NCBI GenBank assembly: GCA_902797015.1
Contig: CADBRG010000017.1
Location: 1 to 6,921 of the forward strand
From: an uncultured Lachnospiraceae bacterium
Lineage (GTDB): Bacteria > Bacillota > Clostridia > Lachnospirales > Lachnospiraceae
Direction: 5' to 3'
Length of the DNA stretch: 6,921 nucleotides
A model generated the notes under the pieces. It saw only the letters and a program-made list of their open reading frames with translations, ran no database searches and was not told where the DNA came from. This document shows positions 1-6,258 of the stretch, one piece after another; the stretch's first letter is position 1; every line of letters begins with the position of its first letter. The translations under genes were made by a program, and so were the position numbers.

Positions 1-480
1 AGGAGCTTTTCCAAGAATGCAGGATTTACGGGACTGCGTCTTGGTTTTACCGTTGTGCCGAAGGATCTGAAGGCCAGCGATGTCTGCTTAAGAGATCTCT
101 GGGCAAGAAGACATGGTACCAAGTTCAACGGCGCGCCGTACATCGTACAGCGTGCAGGCGAGGCGGTGTATTCGCCGGAAGGACAGGCACAGACAAAGGA
201 GCAGATCGCATACTATATGCGCAACGCATCTGTGATCCGCAATGGCCTCCTGGATGCGGGGTATGAAGTCTTTGGCGGCATCAACGCACCGTATATCTGG
301 ATGAAGACGCCGGATGGTATGAAGTCCTGGGAGTTCTTTGATCACCTGCTTGAAAATGCAAATGTGGTCGGTACACCGGGATCGGGATTCGGGCCGAGCG
401 GAGAAGGATATTTCAGACTGACGGCATTCGGTACATATGAGAATTCCGTGGCAGCACTTGAGCGGATCAAGGCACTGTAA
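1..480 (+). CDS. dapL: LL-diaminopimelate aminotransferase, C-terminal part (5' truncated by window)
   Basis: This is a PLP-dependent class I/II aminotransferase that converts tetrahydrodipicolinate and glutamate to LL-diaminopimelate, a cytoplasmic step of lysine and peptidoglycan precursor synthesis. The frame is open from base 1, and 159 residues precede the TAA; full-length DapL is about 400 residues, so the N-terminal part lies left of the window. The first residues read RSFSKNAGFTGLR, the family's PLP-lysine motif, with the Schiff-base Lys expected at visible residue 5. Further family motifs are FNGAPYIVQ (about residues 42-50) and TPGSGFGPSGEGYFRLTAFG (about 125-144), whose Arg is the expected substrate carboxylate ligand. 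The match to DapL rather than a generic aspartate aminotransferase rests on these three blocks, recognised from memory. A hairpin terminator follows directly. No frameshift is visible. The alternative of another aminotransferase subfamily is unlikely. Confidence 0.93.
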   Translation, partial: RSFSKNAGFTGLRLGFTVVPKDLKASDVCLRDLWARRHGTKFNGAPYIVQRAGEAVYSPEGQAQTKEQIAYYMRNASVIRNGLLDAGYEVFGGINAPYIWMKTPDGMKSWEFFDHLLENANVVGTPGSGFGPSGEGYFRLTAFGTYENSVAALERIKAL

Positions 481-487
481 GAGTTAG

Positions 488-526
488 AAAAAAGCCTGTG
501 GAGATTCGTTCTCCACAGGCTTAAAT
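488..526. terminator. Bidirectional intrinsic terminator between dapL and the AEC permease gene
   Basis: A perfect 13-bp stem pairs AAGCCTGTGGAGA (492-504) with its complement (510-522) around a five-base loop. On the minus strand the stem is followed by six T's (complement of A's 488-493), which serves the permease gene. On the plus strand it is followed by TTAAATTTT, a weaker but usable tail for dapL. The genes converge on it, with 53 bp between their stop codons. Confidence 0.9.
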
Positions 527-533
527 TTTGTCG

Positions 534-1478
534 TTATAATGTCTGGTTCAACAGTACGATCATGATCGGAATAGAGATCATCGAGCAGATCGTAGAGACG
601 GCGACACCGACCGCTGCAGTCTGATTCTGTCTGGGCTGTCCGCTCGATCCCATAACCGTGATCGAACCGACCGGCATGCCGGCACTGATGGTACACATGG
701 CAATGATCGCAGGATCATCGGTAAACAGATGCATGAAGAACCATACGATCAGCGGAATGATGGCGAGCCGCATGGGAAGCATGGGCCAGACACCTTTTTC
801 CTTCAGGATCTCGCGGAACGAAAGCGCGCCGAGCGAGCTGCCGATGATGATCATGGAAAGCGGTGTTACAATGCCACCGACAAATCCAACGCAGGAGTAG
901 AACAGCTGCGGCATCGGGATATCTGCAAAGTAGATGATCATAGCGGCGATTGATGACAGGAGTCCGCCGTTGAAGATCTCGCGAAGCGTTGGCTTCGGAC
1001 GTTCGCGTTTTCCGGTCTGCGCTTCCAGGGAATTGTCTTTTCTGAAATAGTGCATGCCAAGGGAAAAGAACAGAACGTTGAACGGCATGTTAAAGATCGT
1101 AATGTAGAAAATCGCGATGTCGCCAAACATTGCCTGGCCTACAGGGTATCCCATGAAGGCGGAATTCGCGAAGACCAGCATGCAGATATAGGTTCCTTTT
1201 AAGAACTTCGGCACTCGGAGGATCCAGGTGAAAATATAACCGATCAGCACAAAAATCGCATAGGCGATGATCCCGGCAAAGAATATCTTCAATACAAGCT
1301 GTGGATTATCATGCGGAACGGAAGCGACACTGTTTAAAACGATACAGGGCACACCGAACTGCACGAGGAGTGTGGAAACTTTTGCGTTTGTTTCCAGTGA
1401 AAAGATTTTCTTCTTATATAGATAAAAGCCGATCCCCATACAAAGGAACAGCTTACACATGGTGGTAACGATTTCCAT
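534..1478 (-). CDS. AEC (auxin efflux carrier) family permease
   Basis: This is an integral membrane transporter of the AEC/Mem_trans family (TC 2.A.69), whose bacterial members export or exchange small organic acids; the substrate here cannot be read from sequence. The 314-residue product has about ten hydrophobic segments in two halves joined by a charged, cytoplasm-like loop at residues 146-166. Family-like signatures are FGVPCIVLNS (41-50), FANSAFMGYPVGQ (103-115) and PLSMIIIGSSLG (206-217), matching the usual conserved Pro/Asn/Gly positions. Length is normal for the family (about 300-320). The ATG at 1478 is supported by a GGGAGG ribosome binding site (complement of 1485-1490) six bases upstream. 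The gene is monocistronic, has its own promoter, diverges from mscL and ends at the terminator shared with dapL. Malate or malonate permease labels often given to this family would be over-annotation. Confidence 0.9.
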   Translation of the reverse strand: MEIVTTMCKLFLCMGIGFYLYKKKIFSLETNAKVSTLLVQFGVPCIVLNSVASVPHDNPQLVLKIFFAGIIAYAIFVLIGYIFTWILRVPKFLKGTYICMLVFANSAFMGYPVGQAMFGDIAIFYITIFNMPFNVLFFSLGMHYFRKDNSLEAQTGKRERPKPTLREIFNGGLLSSIAAMIIYFADIPMPQLFYSCVGFVGGIVTPLSMIIIGSSLGALSFREILKEKGVWPMLPMRLAIIPLIVWFFMHLFTDDPAIIAMCTISAGMPVGSITVMGSSGQPRQNQTAAVGVAVSTICSMISIPIMIVLLNQTL

Positions 1479-1507
1479 AACTGTCCTCCCTTAAAAATGA
1501 CATTTTC

Positions 1508-1536
1508 ATGATAGAATAATCGGAAACACACGTCAA
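1508..1536 (-). promoter_or_regulatory. Promoter of the AEC permease gene
   Basis: Read on the minus strand, the -35 is TTGACG (complement of 1531-1536), the spacer is 17 bp and the -10 is TATCAT (complement of 1508-1513). This places the transcript start about 24 bases before the ATG, with the ribosome binding site inside that short leader. It fits the housekeeping sigma factor consensus well. No operator was recognised. Confidence 0.8.
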
Positions 1537-1579
1537 GGGTGCCGGTGCGGATAAATCTGAGCTTTTGACGGTTATCGGA

Positions 1580-1608
1580 TTGAATTGTGTTTATAAATAG
1601 TTTATAAT
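1580..1608 (+). promoter_or_regulatory. Promoter of mscL
   Basis: The -35 is TTGAAT (1580-1585), followed by a 17-bp spacer and a consensus TATAAT -10 (1603-1608). The predicted transcript start is near 1615, giving a leader of about 60 bases that ends in the AAGGGAG ribosome binding site. A second TTGACG lies at 1565-1570 but has no well-placed -10. Confidence 0.82.
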
Positions 1609-1673
1609 CTAAGCGTAACGGATGTTTAAAAAATGGATAATAAGCATCTAATATATTAGAAGGGAGAGAAACT

Positions 1674-2147
1674 ATGAAGAAATTTTTCCAGGAGTTCAGA
1701 GAGTTTGCCATTCAGGGTAACATGATGGCCATGGCAGTTGGTATCATCATCGGCGGCGCATTCACGGCGATCGTTACTTCGCTTGTGGATCATATCATTA
1801 ACCCGGTTCTGGGTATCTTTATCGGCGGCATCGATTTTACGAATCTGTTCTATGCACTTGACGGCAATAAGTATGCGACCGTGGAAGCAGCACAGGAGGC
1901 CGGTGTCGGCGTAATTCAATATGGCGCGTTTATCATGGCGATCATCAACTTCATCATCATTGCAATCGTTGTTTTCTGCATGCTGAAGGTAGTAAACGGC
2001 ATGGCTGAGAAGATGAAGAAGCAGAAGGAAGAGGAAGCGCCGACGGTCAAGACCTGCCCGTTCTGCCAGTCAGAGATCGCAATCGCAGCAACCCGCTGCC
2101 CGCACTGCACATCTTTACTTGATGATGTAGATATGAAGATCGAATAA
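1674..2147 (+). CDS. mscL: Large-conductance mechanosensitive channel with C-terminal zinc-ribbon-like tail
   Basis: MscL forms a pentameric pore in the cytoplasmic membrane that opens under membrane tension to release solutes on osmotic downshock. The 157-residue product starts with the amphipathic helix FFQEFREFAIQGN, then TM1 (about 17-46) containing the pore-lining VGIIIGGAF and the INPVLGIFIGGIDF segment. A periplasmic loop (about 50-82) and TM2 (about 83-107) follow. After the short charged linker MAEKMKKQKEEE comes CPFC (128-131), ten residues, then CPHC (142-145), a typical two-knuckle zinc-ribbon spacing. E. coli MscL (136 residues) has a helical bundle at this end instead, so the tail is the distinctive part. 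The ATG is preceded by AAGGGAG (1660-1666). The gene has its own promoter and terminator. Channel identity is clear; metal binding is inferred from the cysteines. Confidence 0.95.
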   Translation: MKKFFQEFREFAIQGNMMAMAVGIIIGGAFTAIVTSLVDHIINPVLGIFIGGIDFTNLFYALDGNKYATVEAAQEAGVGVIQYGAFIMAIINFIIIAIVVFCMLKVVNGMAEKMKKQKEEEAPTVKTCPFCQSEIAIAATRCPHCTSLLDDVDMKIE

Positions 2148-2178
2148 TCAAGTCGATAGAATCTAAGATTTATGACAA

Positions 2179-2211
2179 AGGCCTGTCACATATGTGTCAG
2201 GTCTCTTTTTT
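2179..2211 (+). terminator. Intrinsic terminator after mscL
   Basis: The arm AGGCCTGTCACA (2179-2190) pairs with TGTGTCAGGTCT-type sequence ending at 2204, around the palindromic centre CACATATGTG. The stem has one internal T-T mismatch and one G-T pair, and is followed by six T's (2206-2211). It lies about 30 bp past the mscL stop and insulates mscL from asnA. Confidence 0.85.
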
Positions 2212-2235
2212 ATATAGGAATCTTTTTCTGAAAAA

Positions 2236-2267
2236 TTGGTTTCAAAAAATGGGACATGTGTTATACT
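2236..2267 (+). promoter_or_regulatory. Promoter of asnA (extended -10 type)
   Basis: TATACT (2262-2267) is preceded by TGT (2259-2261), an extended -10. The -35 is poor: TTGGTT at 2236 is 20 bp away, and GTTTCA at 2239 has the ideal 17-bp spacing but a weak match. The predicted start near 2274 leaves only about 29 bases of leader, too short for a T-box or other large riboswitch. Confidence 0.68.
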
Positions 2268-2302
2268 AAAAAACTGTAGAGAATGGAAGAAAGGAAGTAC
2301 TT

Positions 2303-3313
2303 ATGGGAAAAACCATCATACCGGAAGGCTATCATTCGGAATTAGACCTTCATGAAACACAGATTGCAATTAAGACCGTGAAAGATTTCTTTCAGTCACT
2401 CCTGGTAAAGGAACTGAACTTAGAGCGCGTAACGGCGCCGCTGTTTGTAGATCCTGATACGGGAATCAATGACAACTTAAACGGAATCGAGCGCGCGGTT
2501 TCTTTTGATATTTTGGAGCAGACGGGACGGACGGCAGAGGTCGTGCATTCTCTTGCAAAATGGAAACGTTATGCGTTAAAGCGTTACGGATTCTCTGTCG
2601 GAGAAGGCCTGTATACAGATATGAACGCGATCCGTCGCGATGAGATCACTGACAACATTCATTCAATCTATGTGGATCAGTGGGATTGGGAAAAGATCAT
2701 CACAAAGGATCAGCGGACAATGGAGTATTTAGAGGAAACTGTCCGCACGATCTACAAGGTGCTGCGCAATACCGAGCTTTATATGTCGATCCAGTATGAT
2801 TATATTCATAACATACTGCCGCGTGATATTTTCTTTATCACGTCACAGGATCTGGAAGATATGTATCCGGACAAAACGCCGAAGGAGCGTGAGTATCTGA
2901 TCACGAAGGAAAAAAGAGCGGTCTGTGTGATGCAGATCGGAGACCTTCTGGCATCGGGGATCCCGCATGACGGTCGTGCACCGGATTATGATGACTGGGC
3001 ATTGAACGGCGATATTCTGGTATATCATCCGACACTGGATATTGCGCTGGAGTTAAGCTCGATGGGAATCCGTGTTGATGAGGATTCACTGAAGGAGCAA
3101 CTTGAAAAAGCAGAATGTACAGAAAGAGCGAACCTGCCATTCCAGAAGGCTGTATTAAATAAGGAACTTCCTTATACGATCGGCGGAGGAATCGGTCAGT
3201 CCAGGCTTTGCCTGTTCTTCCTCAGAAAGGCACACATCGGAGAGGTACAGTGCTCCCTGTGGCCGAAGGAGGATGTGGAATTATTAAAAGAGGCGGGAAT
3301 CCGTCTGCTGTAG
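2303..3313 (+). CDS. asnA: Aspartate-ammonia ligase (asparagine synthetase A)
   Basis: This cytoplasmic enzyme makes asparagine from aspartate, ammonia and ATP (EC 6.3.1.1) and has a fold related to class II aminoacyl-tRNA synthetases. The 336-residue product (E. coli AsnA is 330) carries the family blocks in order: DNLNGIERAV (57-66), EVVHSLAKWKR (79-89), GEGLYT (100-105), HSIYVDQWDWE (120-130), RAPDYDDW (225-232), LNGDI (234-238), ELSSMGIRVD (250-259) and GGGIGQSR (294-301). The last is the class II motif-3-like ATP-binding segment. The link between RAPDYDDW and LNGDI is about ten residues shorter than in E. coli. The ATG at 2303 follows AAGGAAG (2291-2297). It is first in a likely two-gene unit with the downstream nicotinate phosphoribosyltransferase. 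All expected motifs are intact. Confidence 0.97.
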   Translation: MGKTIIPEGYHSELDLHETQIAIKTVKDFFQSLLVKELNLERVTAPLFVDPDTGINDNLNGIERAVSFDILEQTGRTAEVVHSLAKWKRYALKRYGFSVGEGLYTDMNAIRRDEITDNIHSIYVDQWDWEKIITKDQRTMEYLEETVRTIYKVLRNTELYMSIQYDYIHNILPRDIFFITSQDLEDMYPDKTPKEREYLITKEKRAVCVMQIGDLLASGIPHDGRAPDYDDWALNGDILVYHPTLDIALELSSMGIRVDEDSLKEQLEKAECTERANLPFQKAVLNKELPYTIGGGIGQSRLCLFFLRKAHIGEVQCSLWPKEDVELLKEAGIRLL

Positions 3314-3340
3314 GCAACAAAGAGGTTTATGAGAAAGGCA

Positions 3341-3396
3341 GCCGGATGACATGATGAGATCACCGGCAAAAGACGACGTTATTTCGTCGGGGAGGA
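3341..3396 (+). other. Two tandem hairpins and ribosome binding site in the asnA-pncB gap
   Basis: The 89-bp gap has no convincing promoter. GCCGG-A-TGA (3341-3349) can pair with TCACCGGC (3360-3367) with one bulged A. CGACG (3374-3378) pairs with CGTCG (3385-3389) around TTATTT. The second stem abuts the strong GGGGAGGA ribosome binding site (3389-3396), which is six bases from the pncB ATG. Neither stem has a T-run, so they are not terminators. They may stabilise or process the mRNA, or do nothing; no known riboswitch was recognised. Confidence 0.4.
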
Positions 3397-3402
3397 AGTG
3401 CT

Positions 3403-4869
3403 ATGAAGCGGCCACTGAACATGACGCTGTTGACAGATCTTTATGAGATCACAATGATGCAAGGCTATTACAAAACAGGGAACCAGAAGAAAGTAATCTT
3501 TGACCTGTTCTACAGAGAGAATCCCTGTCAGGGCGGATATGCAATTGCATGCGGACTCGATCAGCTGATCGATCACATCAGCAATCTGCAGTTTTCGAGT
3601 GATGACATTCGTTATCTGCGCAGCCTGTCAATGTTTGACGAGGATTTCCTGGAGTGGCTGAGCACATTCCGTTTTTCCGGAAGCATCTATGCTGTTCCGG
3701 AGGGAACCGTTGTCTTCCCGCGTGAGCCGCTGGTTAAGGTGGTAGCGCCGATTATGGAAGCACAGCTGATCGAGACGGCGTTGTTAAATATCATTAACCA
3801 TCAGACGCTGATCGCGACTAAGGCAGCGCGTGTCTGCTATGCGGCAGGCAATGACGGGGTCATGGAGTTCGGCCTCCGCCGTGCGCAGGGACCGGATGCA
3901 GGTATCTACGGTGCGCGCGCAGCAGTCATCGGTGGCTGCAATGGAACATCAAATGTACTTGCTGGTCAGATTTTCGATATGCCGGTTAAGGGAACACACG
4001 CACACAGCTGGATTATGAGCTTCCCGGATGAATATACTGCGTTCCGCCACTATGCAGAGCTGTATCCGAATGCATGTATCCTGCTCATCGATACATACGA
4101 TACGATCCGCTCCGGATTAAAGAATGCGATCCGCGTATTTACAGAAATGCGGGAAGAAGGTATCGAACTGAAGAACTACGGCATCCGTATGGACAGCGGC
4201 GATCTGGCTTATCTGTCTAAGAAGGTTCGTGCAGAGCTGGATGCGGCAGGTTTCCCGGATGCGATCATTTCCGCATCCAACGATCTGGATGAATACCTGA
4301 TCACCAGCTTGAAGCAGCAGGGCGCGACCATTACATCCTGGGGTGTTGGTACGAGTATGATCACATCAAAAGACTGTCCGGCGCTCGGCGGTGTTTACAA
4401 ACTCGCTGCGATCCAGGAAGAAGACGGTACCTTCATTCCGAAGATCAAGCTGTCTGAGAATACAGAAAAAGTAACAAATCCGGGTAATAAAGATATCATC
4501 CGTATTTATGACAAAGAGACCGGAAAGATCCGTGCGGATCTGATCTGTGTGGCGGGTGAGACATTTGATGAGAGCCAGGATCTGGTGATCTTTGATCCGA
4601 ACGAGACCTGGAAACGTACGTTGCTGGAGGGCGGCACTTATACGATGCGGCCGCTTCTCGCGCAGATCTTTGACGAAGGCAAATGTGTTTACACTTCTCC
4701 GACCGCAATGGAGATCCGTGAGATCCGTAAGAGAGAAATGGATACGCTTTGGGATGAGAACAAGCGTCTGGTCAATCCGGCAAAGGTATATGTCGATCTT
4801 TCAGACAAGCTGTATGATCTGAAAGCGAAAGTGCTTCATGAGCTGAGCAGCGTGAAGTATCATAATTAA
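3403..4869 (+). CDS. pncB: Nicotinate phosphoribosyltransferase
   Basis: This enzyme joins nicotinate to PRPP with ATP hydrolysis to form nicotinate mononucleotide (EC 6.3.4.21), the entry step of NAD salvage in the cytoplasm. The 488-residue product has the length of the long bacterial NAPRT type. Visible blocks are DLYEITMMQGYY (12-23), the substrate-site segment GLRRAQGPDAG (157-167), GTHAHSW (197-203), GIRMDSGDLAYLSKK (260-274), SASNDLDEYLI and the phosphate-binding SWGVGTSM (312-319). In GTHAHSW the second His (201) aligns by motif with the phosphorylated His of Salmonella PncB. The C-terminal part (about 370-480) is the family's extra domain. The ATG at 3403 is fixed by the ribosome binding site just upstream. 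It is probably cotranscribed with asnA, because no terminator or clear promoter separates them, and it ends at a strong terminator. Confidence 0.95.
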   Translation: MKRPLNMTLLTDLYEITMMQGYYKTGNQKKVIFDLFYRENPCQGGYAIACGLDQLIDHISNLQFSSDDIRYLRSLSMFDEDFLEWLSTFRFSGSIYAVPEGTVVFPREPLVKVVAPIMEAQLIETALLNIINHQTLIATKAARVCYAAGNDGVMEFGLRRAQGPDAGIYGARAAVIGGCNGTSNVLAGQIFDMPVKGTHAHSWIMSFPDEYTAFRHYAELYPNACILLIDTYDTIRSGLKNAIRVFTEMREEGIELKNYGIRMDSGDLAYLSKKVRAELDAAGFPDAIISASNDLDEYLITSLKQQGATITSWGVGTSMITSKDCPALGGVYKLAAIQEEDGTFIPKIKLSENTEKVTNPGNKDIIRIYDKETGKIRADLICVAGETFDESQDLVIFDPNETWKRTLLEGGTYTMRPLLAQIFDEGKCVYTSPTAMEIREIRKREMDTLWDENKRLVNPAKVYVDLSDKLYDLKAKVLHELSSVKYHN

Positions 4870-4886
4870 AGGAAAGATATTAACAG

Positions 4887-4921
4887 CGGCCATGCAGGGA
4901 AGTCCTGCATGGCCGTTTTTT
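4887..4921 (+). terminator. Strong intrinsic terminator after pncB
   Basis: A perfect 12-bp stem pairs CGGCCATGCAGG (4887-4898) with CCTGCATGGCCG (4904-4915), with loop GAAGT, followed by six T's (4916-4921). It ends the asnA-pncB unit. mutY converges from the right and stops 10 bp away. On the minus strand the stem lacks a T-run, so mutY termination here would be weaker. Confidence 0.95.
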
Positions 4922-4931
4922 GCAGACCGGT

Positions 4932-6197
4932 TTATTTGGTTTTCAGTCCGTTATCTTTGATATGTCCGACGTAGGCGTCAAATGCAGACGGAATGGAGTA
5001 GCGTCTTTTGACGTCTTCCTGCTCCGCGAACAGAAGCCCGGAGGCTTCACTTGTCAGCGAATCTACGCGGATCAGGTATCCTGTCATATGCCATTCGATG
5101 TGCGTGAAGATGTGTTTGGCAGGTTCCAGCTTCTGGATCCGGAGCGGCTGCAGACCGGTTTTGATGTCAGAAGTCGGAGCAGGATCAGCATCAACATGTA
5201 GGGCTTCGTTTGCAGTTGTATCGTTATCAGAAGAAAGACTCCTTGCAAAAGCAAGCGCTTCTTTTTCGCTCAGATGCCCGATGACATTGGGAAGCTCGTA
5301 TAAGCCCGCGAGAAGTCCTTTGGCCGGACGCTTCTGCAGGACAACGCGCTCGCCGTCCATAATGAGAAATACGGTTCGTTTCTCAATGCGGCGGGGCGCT
5401 TTTTTCTTTTTGACCGGAAGCGCATCGATGCGGTCATCTTTGTATGCGGTGCACACATCTTTCCATGGACAAATGTCACAATGCGGTGTGCCGTTTGGCA
5501 GGCAGACGGTTGCACCGAGGTCCATCAACGCCTGGTTGAATGCGCCGGGGGTGTGGGCGTTTGTCTGAAGCTTTGGAGAGATGTCGCATGGATTTTCGGT
5601 ATTATCCGTGTTGCATGATCCGTTTAAATAGCAGGCTTGCATAAAAGCAAGAAGTTCTTTCTCGGCATCCTTTTTAACAGCTTGCTCCGCAATATCGCCA
5701 TCATCCCCGAATACGCGCGCTCTGACACGAAGTACATTTCCGTCTACGGCCGGCACAGGAATGCCGAATGCAATCGATGCGATCGCGCCTGCCGTATAGG
5801 GACCGATGCCGGGAAGCTTTAATAACGCTGCGTGATCTGCGGGCAGCTTGCCGTCATAAGATTCCATGATCTGCTCCGCAGCTTTTTTTAAATTGCGTGC
5901 GCGCGAGTAATAACCCAGACCTTCCCACAGTTTCAGAAGACGGTCTTCGGGGCATGCAGCAAGTGCAGCGACATCCGGGAGAGCTTCCATGAAGCGGGCA
6001 TAGTATCCTTTCACGGCCTCCACTCTGGTCTGCTGGAGCATGATCTCAGAGATCCAGATCCGGTACGGGTCCTTTGTTTCCCGCCAGGGCAGATGCCGGG
6101 CGTTCCGGGCATACCAGTCAAGGAGCGGGGGCGCGAGCAGCTGCCAGGTGGGAACCGTTATATATTCAGATTTCAAGGGTAAATTCTCATTATTCAT
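4932..6197 (-). CDS. mutY: A/G-specific adenine DNA glycosylase with two insertions
   Basis: MutY removes adenine mispaired with 8-oxoguanine (or guanine) in base-excision repair. From the ATG at 6197 the product is 421 residues, longer than the E. coli protein (350). Motifs in order: RHLPWR (34-39), WISEIMLQQTRV with the catalytic Glu51, LWEGLGYYSRARNL (90-103), helix-hairpin-helix LPGIGPYTAGAI (128-139), and VDGNV with catalytic Asp152. A Cys cluster follows at C232, C240, C243 and C249, then the C-terminal NUDIX-like 8-oxoG recognition domain (about 274-413) with GLLAGLYELPN (294-304) and HIFTHIEWHM (362-371). Oddities are an approximately 28-residue Cys/Asn-rich insertion at 189-216 ahead of PGAFNQALMDLGA, and a low-complexity Asp/Thr/Ala stretch at about 320-349. 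A GTG at 6203 in frame would add two residues. Neither start has a ribosome binding site, and I prefer the ATG because of the promoter position. Confidence 0.95.
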   Translation of the reverse strand: MNNENLPLKSEYITVPTWQLLAPPLLDWYARNARHLPWRETKDPYRIWISEIMLQQTRVEAVKGYYARFMEALPDVAALAACPEDRLLKLWEGLGYYSRARNLKKAAEQIMESYDGKLPADHAALLKLPGIGPYTAGAIASIAFGIPVPAVDGNVLRVRARVFGDDGDIAEQAVKKDAEKELLAFMQACYLNGSCNTDNTENPCDISPKLQTNAHTPGAFNQALMDLGATVCLPNGTPHCDICPWKDVCTAYKDDRIDALPVKKKKAPRRIEKRTVFLIMDGERVVLQKRPAKGLLAGLYELPNVIGHLSEKEALAFARSLSSDNDTTANEALHVDADPAPTSDIKTGLQPLRIQKLEPAKHIFTHIEWHMTGYLIRVDSLTSEASGLLFAEQEDVKRRYSIPSAFDAYVGHIKDNGLKTK

Positions 6198-6203
6198 GCG
6201 CAC

Positions 6204-6232
6204 ATTTTAACATTGAATAGAGCCGGGGGCAA
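6204..6232 (-). promoter_or_regulatory. Candidate mutY promoter, predicting a leaderless transcript
   Basis: On the minus strand the -35 is TTGCCC (complement of 6227-6232), the spacer is 17 bp and the -10 is TAAAAT (complement of 6204-6209). With usual geometry transcription would begin about seven bases past the -10, at the A of the ATG at 6197. This agrees with the absence of any Shine-Dalgarno sequence before mutY. Confidence 0.55.
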
Positions 6233-6258
6233 ATGCAGTGTGACAGAGAGAGAAAGTA

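Noticed and set aside
1334..1711. 125-codon minus-strand open frame over the start of the AEC gene and the divergent promoters
   Set aside because: It spans two well-formed promoters and overlaps both real genes in other frames.
2268..2302. T-box or amino-acid riboswitch controlling asnA
   Set aside because: The predicted leader is only about 29 bases, and none of the conserved T-box elements is present.
3329..3350. Six-codon upstream ORF (MRKAAG) in the asnA-pncB gap
   Set aside because: The purine-rich stretch before it is only three bases from the ATG and nothing else supports translation.
5008..5568. 186-codon + strand open frame opposite mutY
   Set aside because: It lies antisense inside an unambiguous mutY coding region and has no family resemblance.
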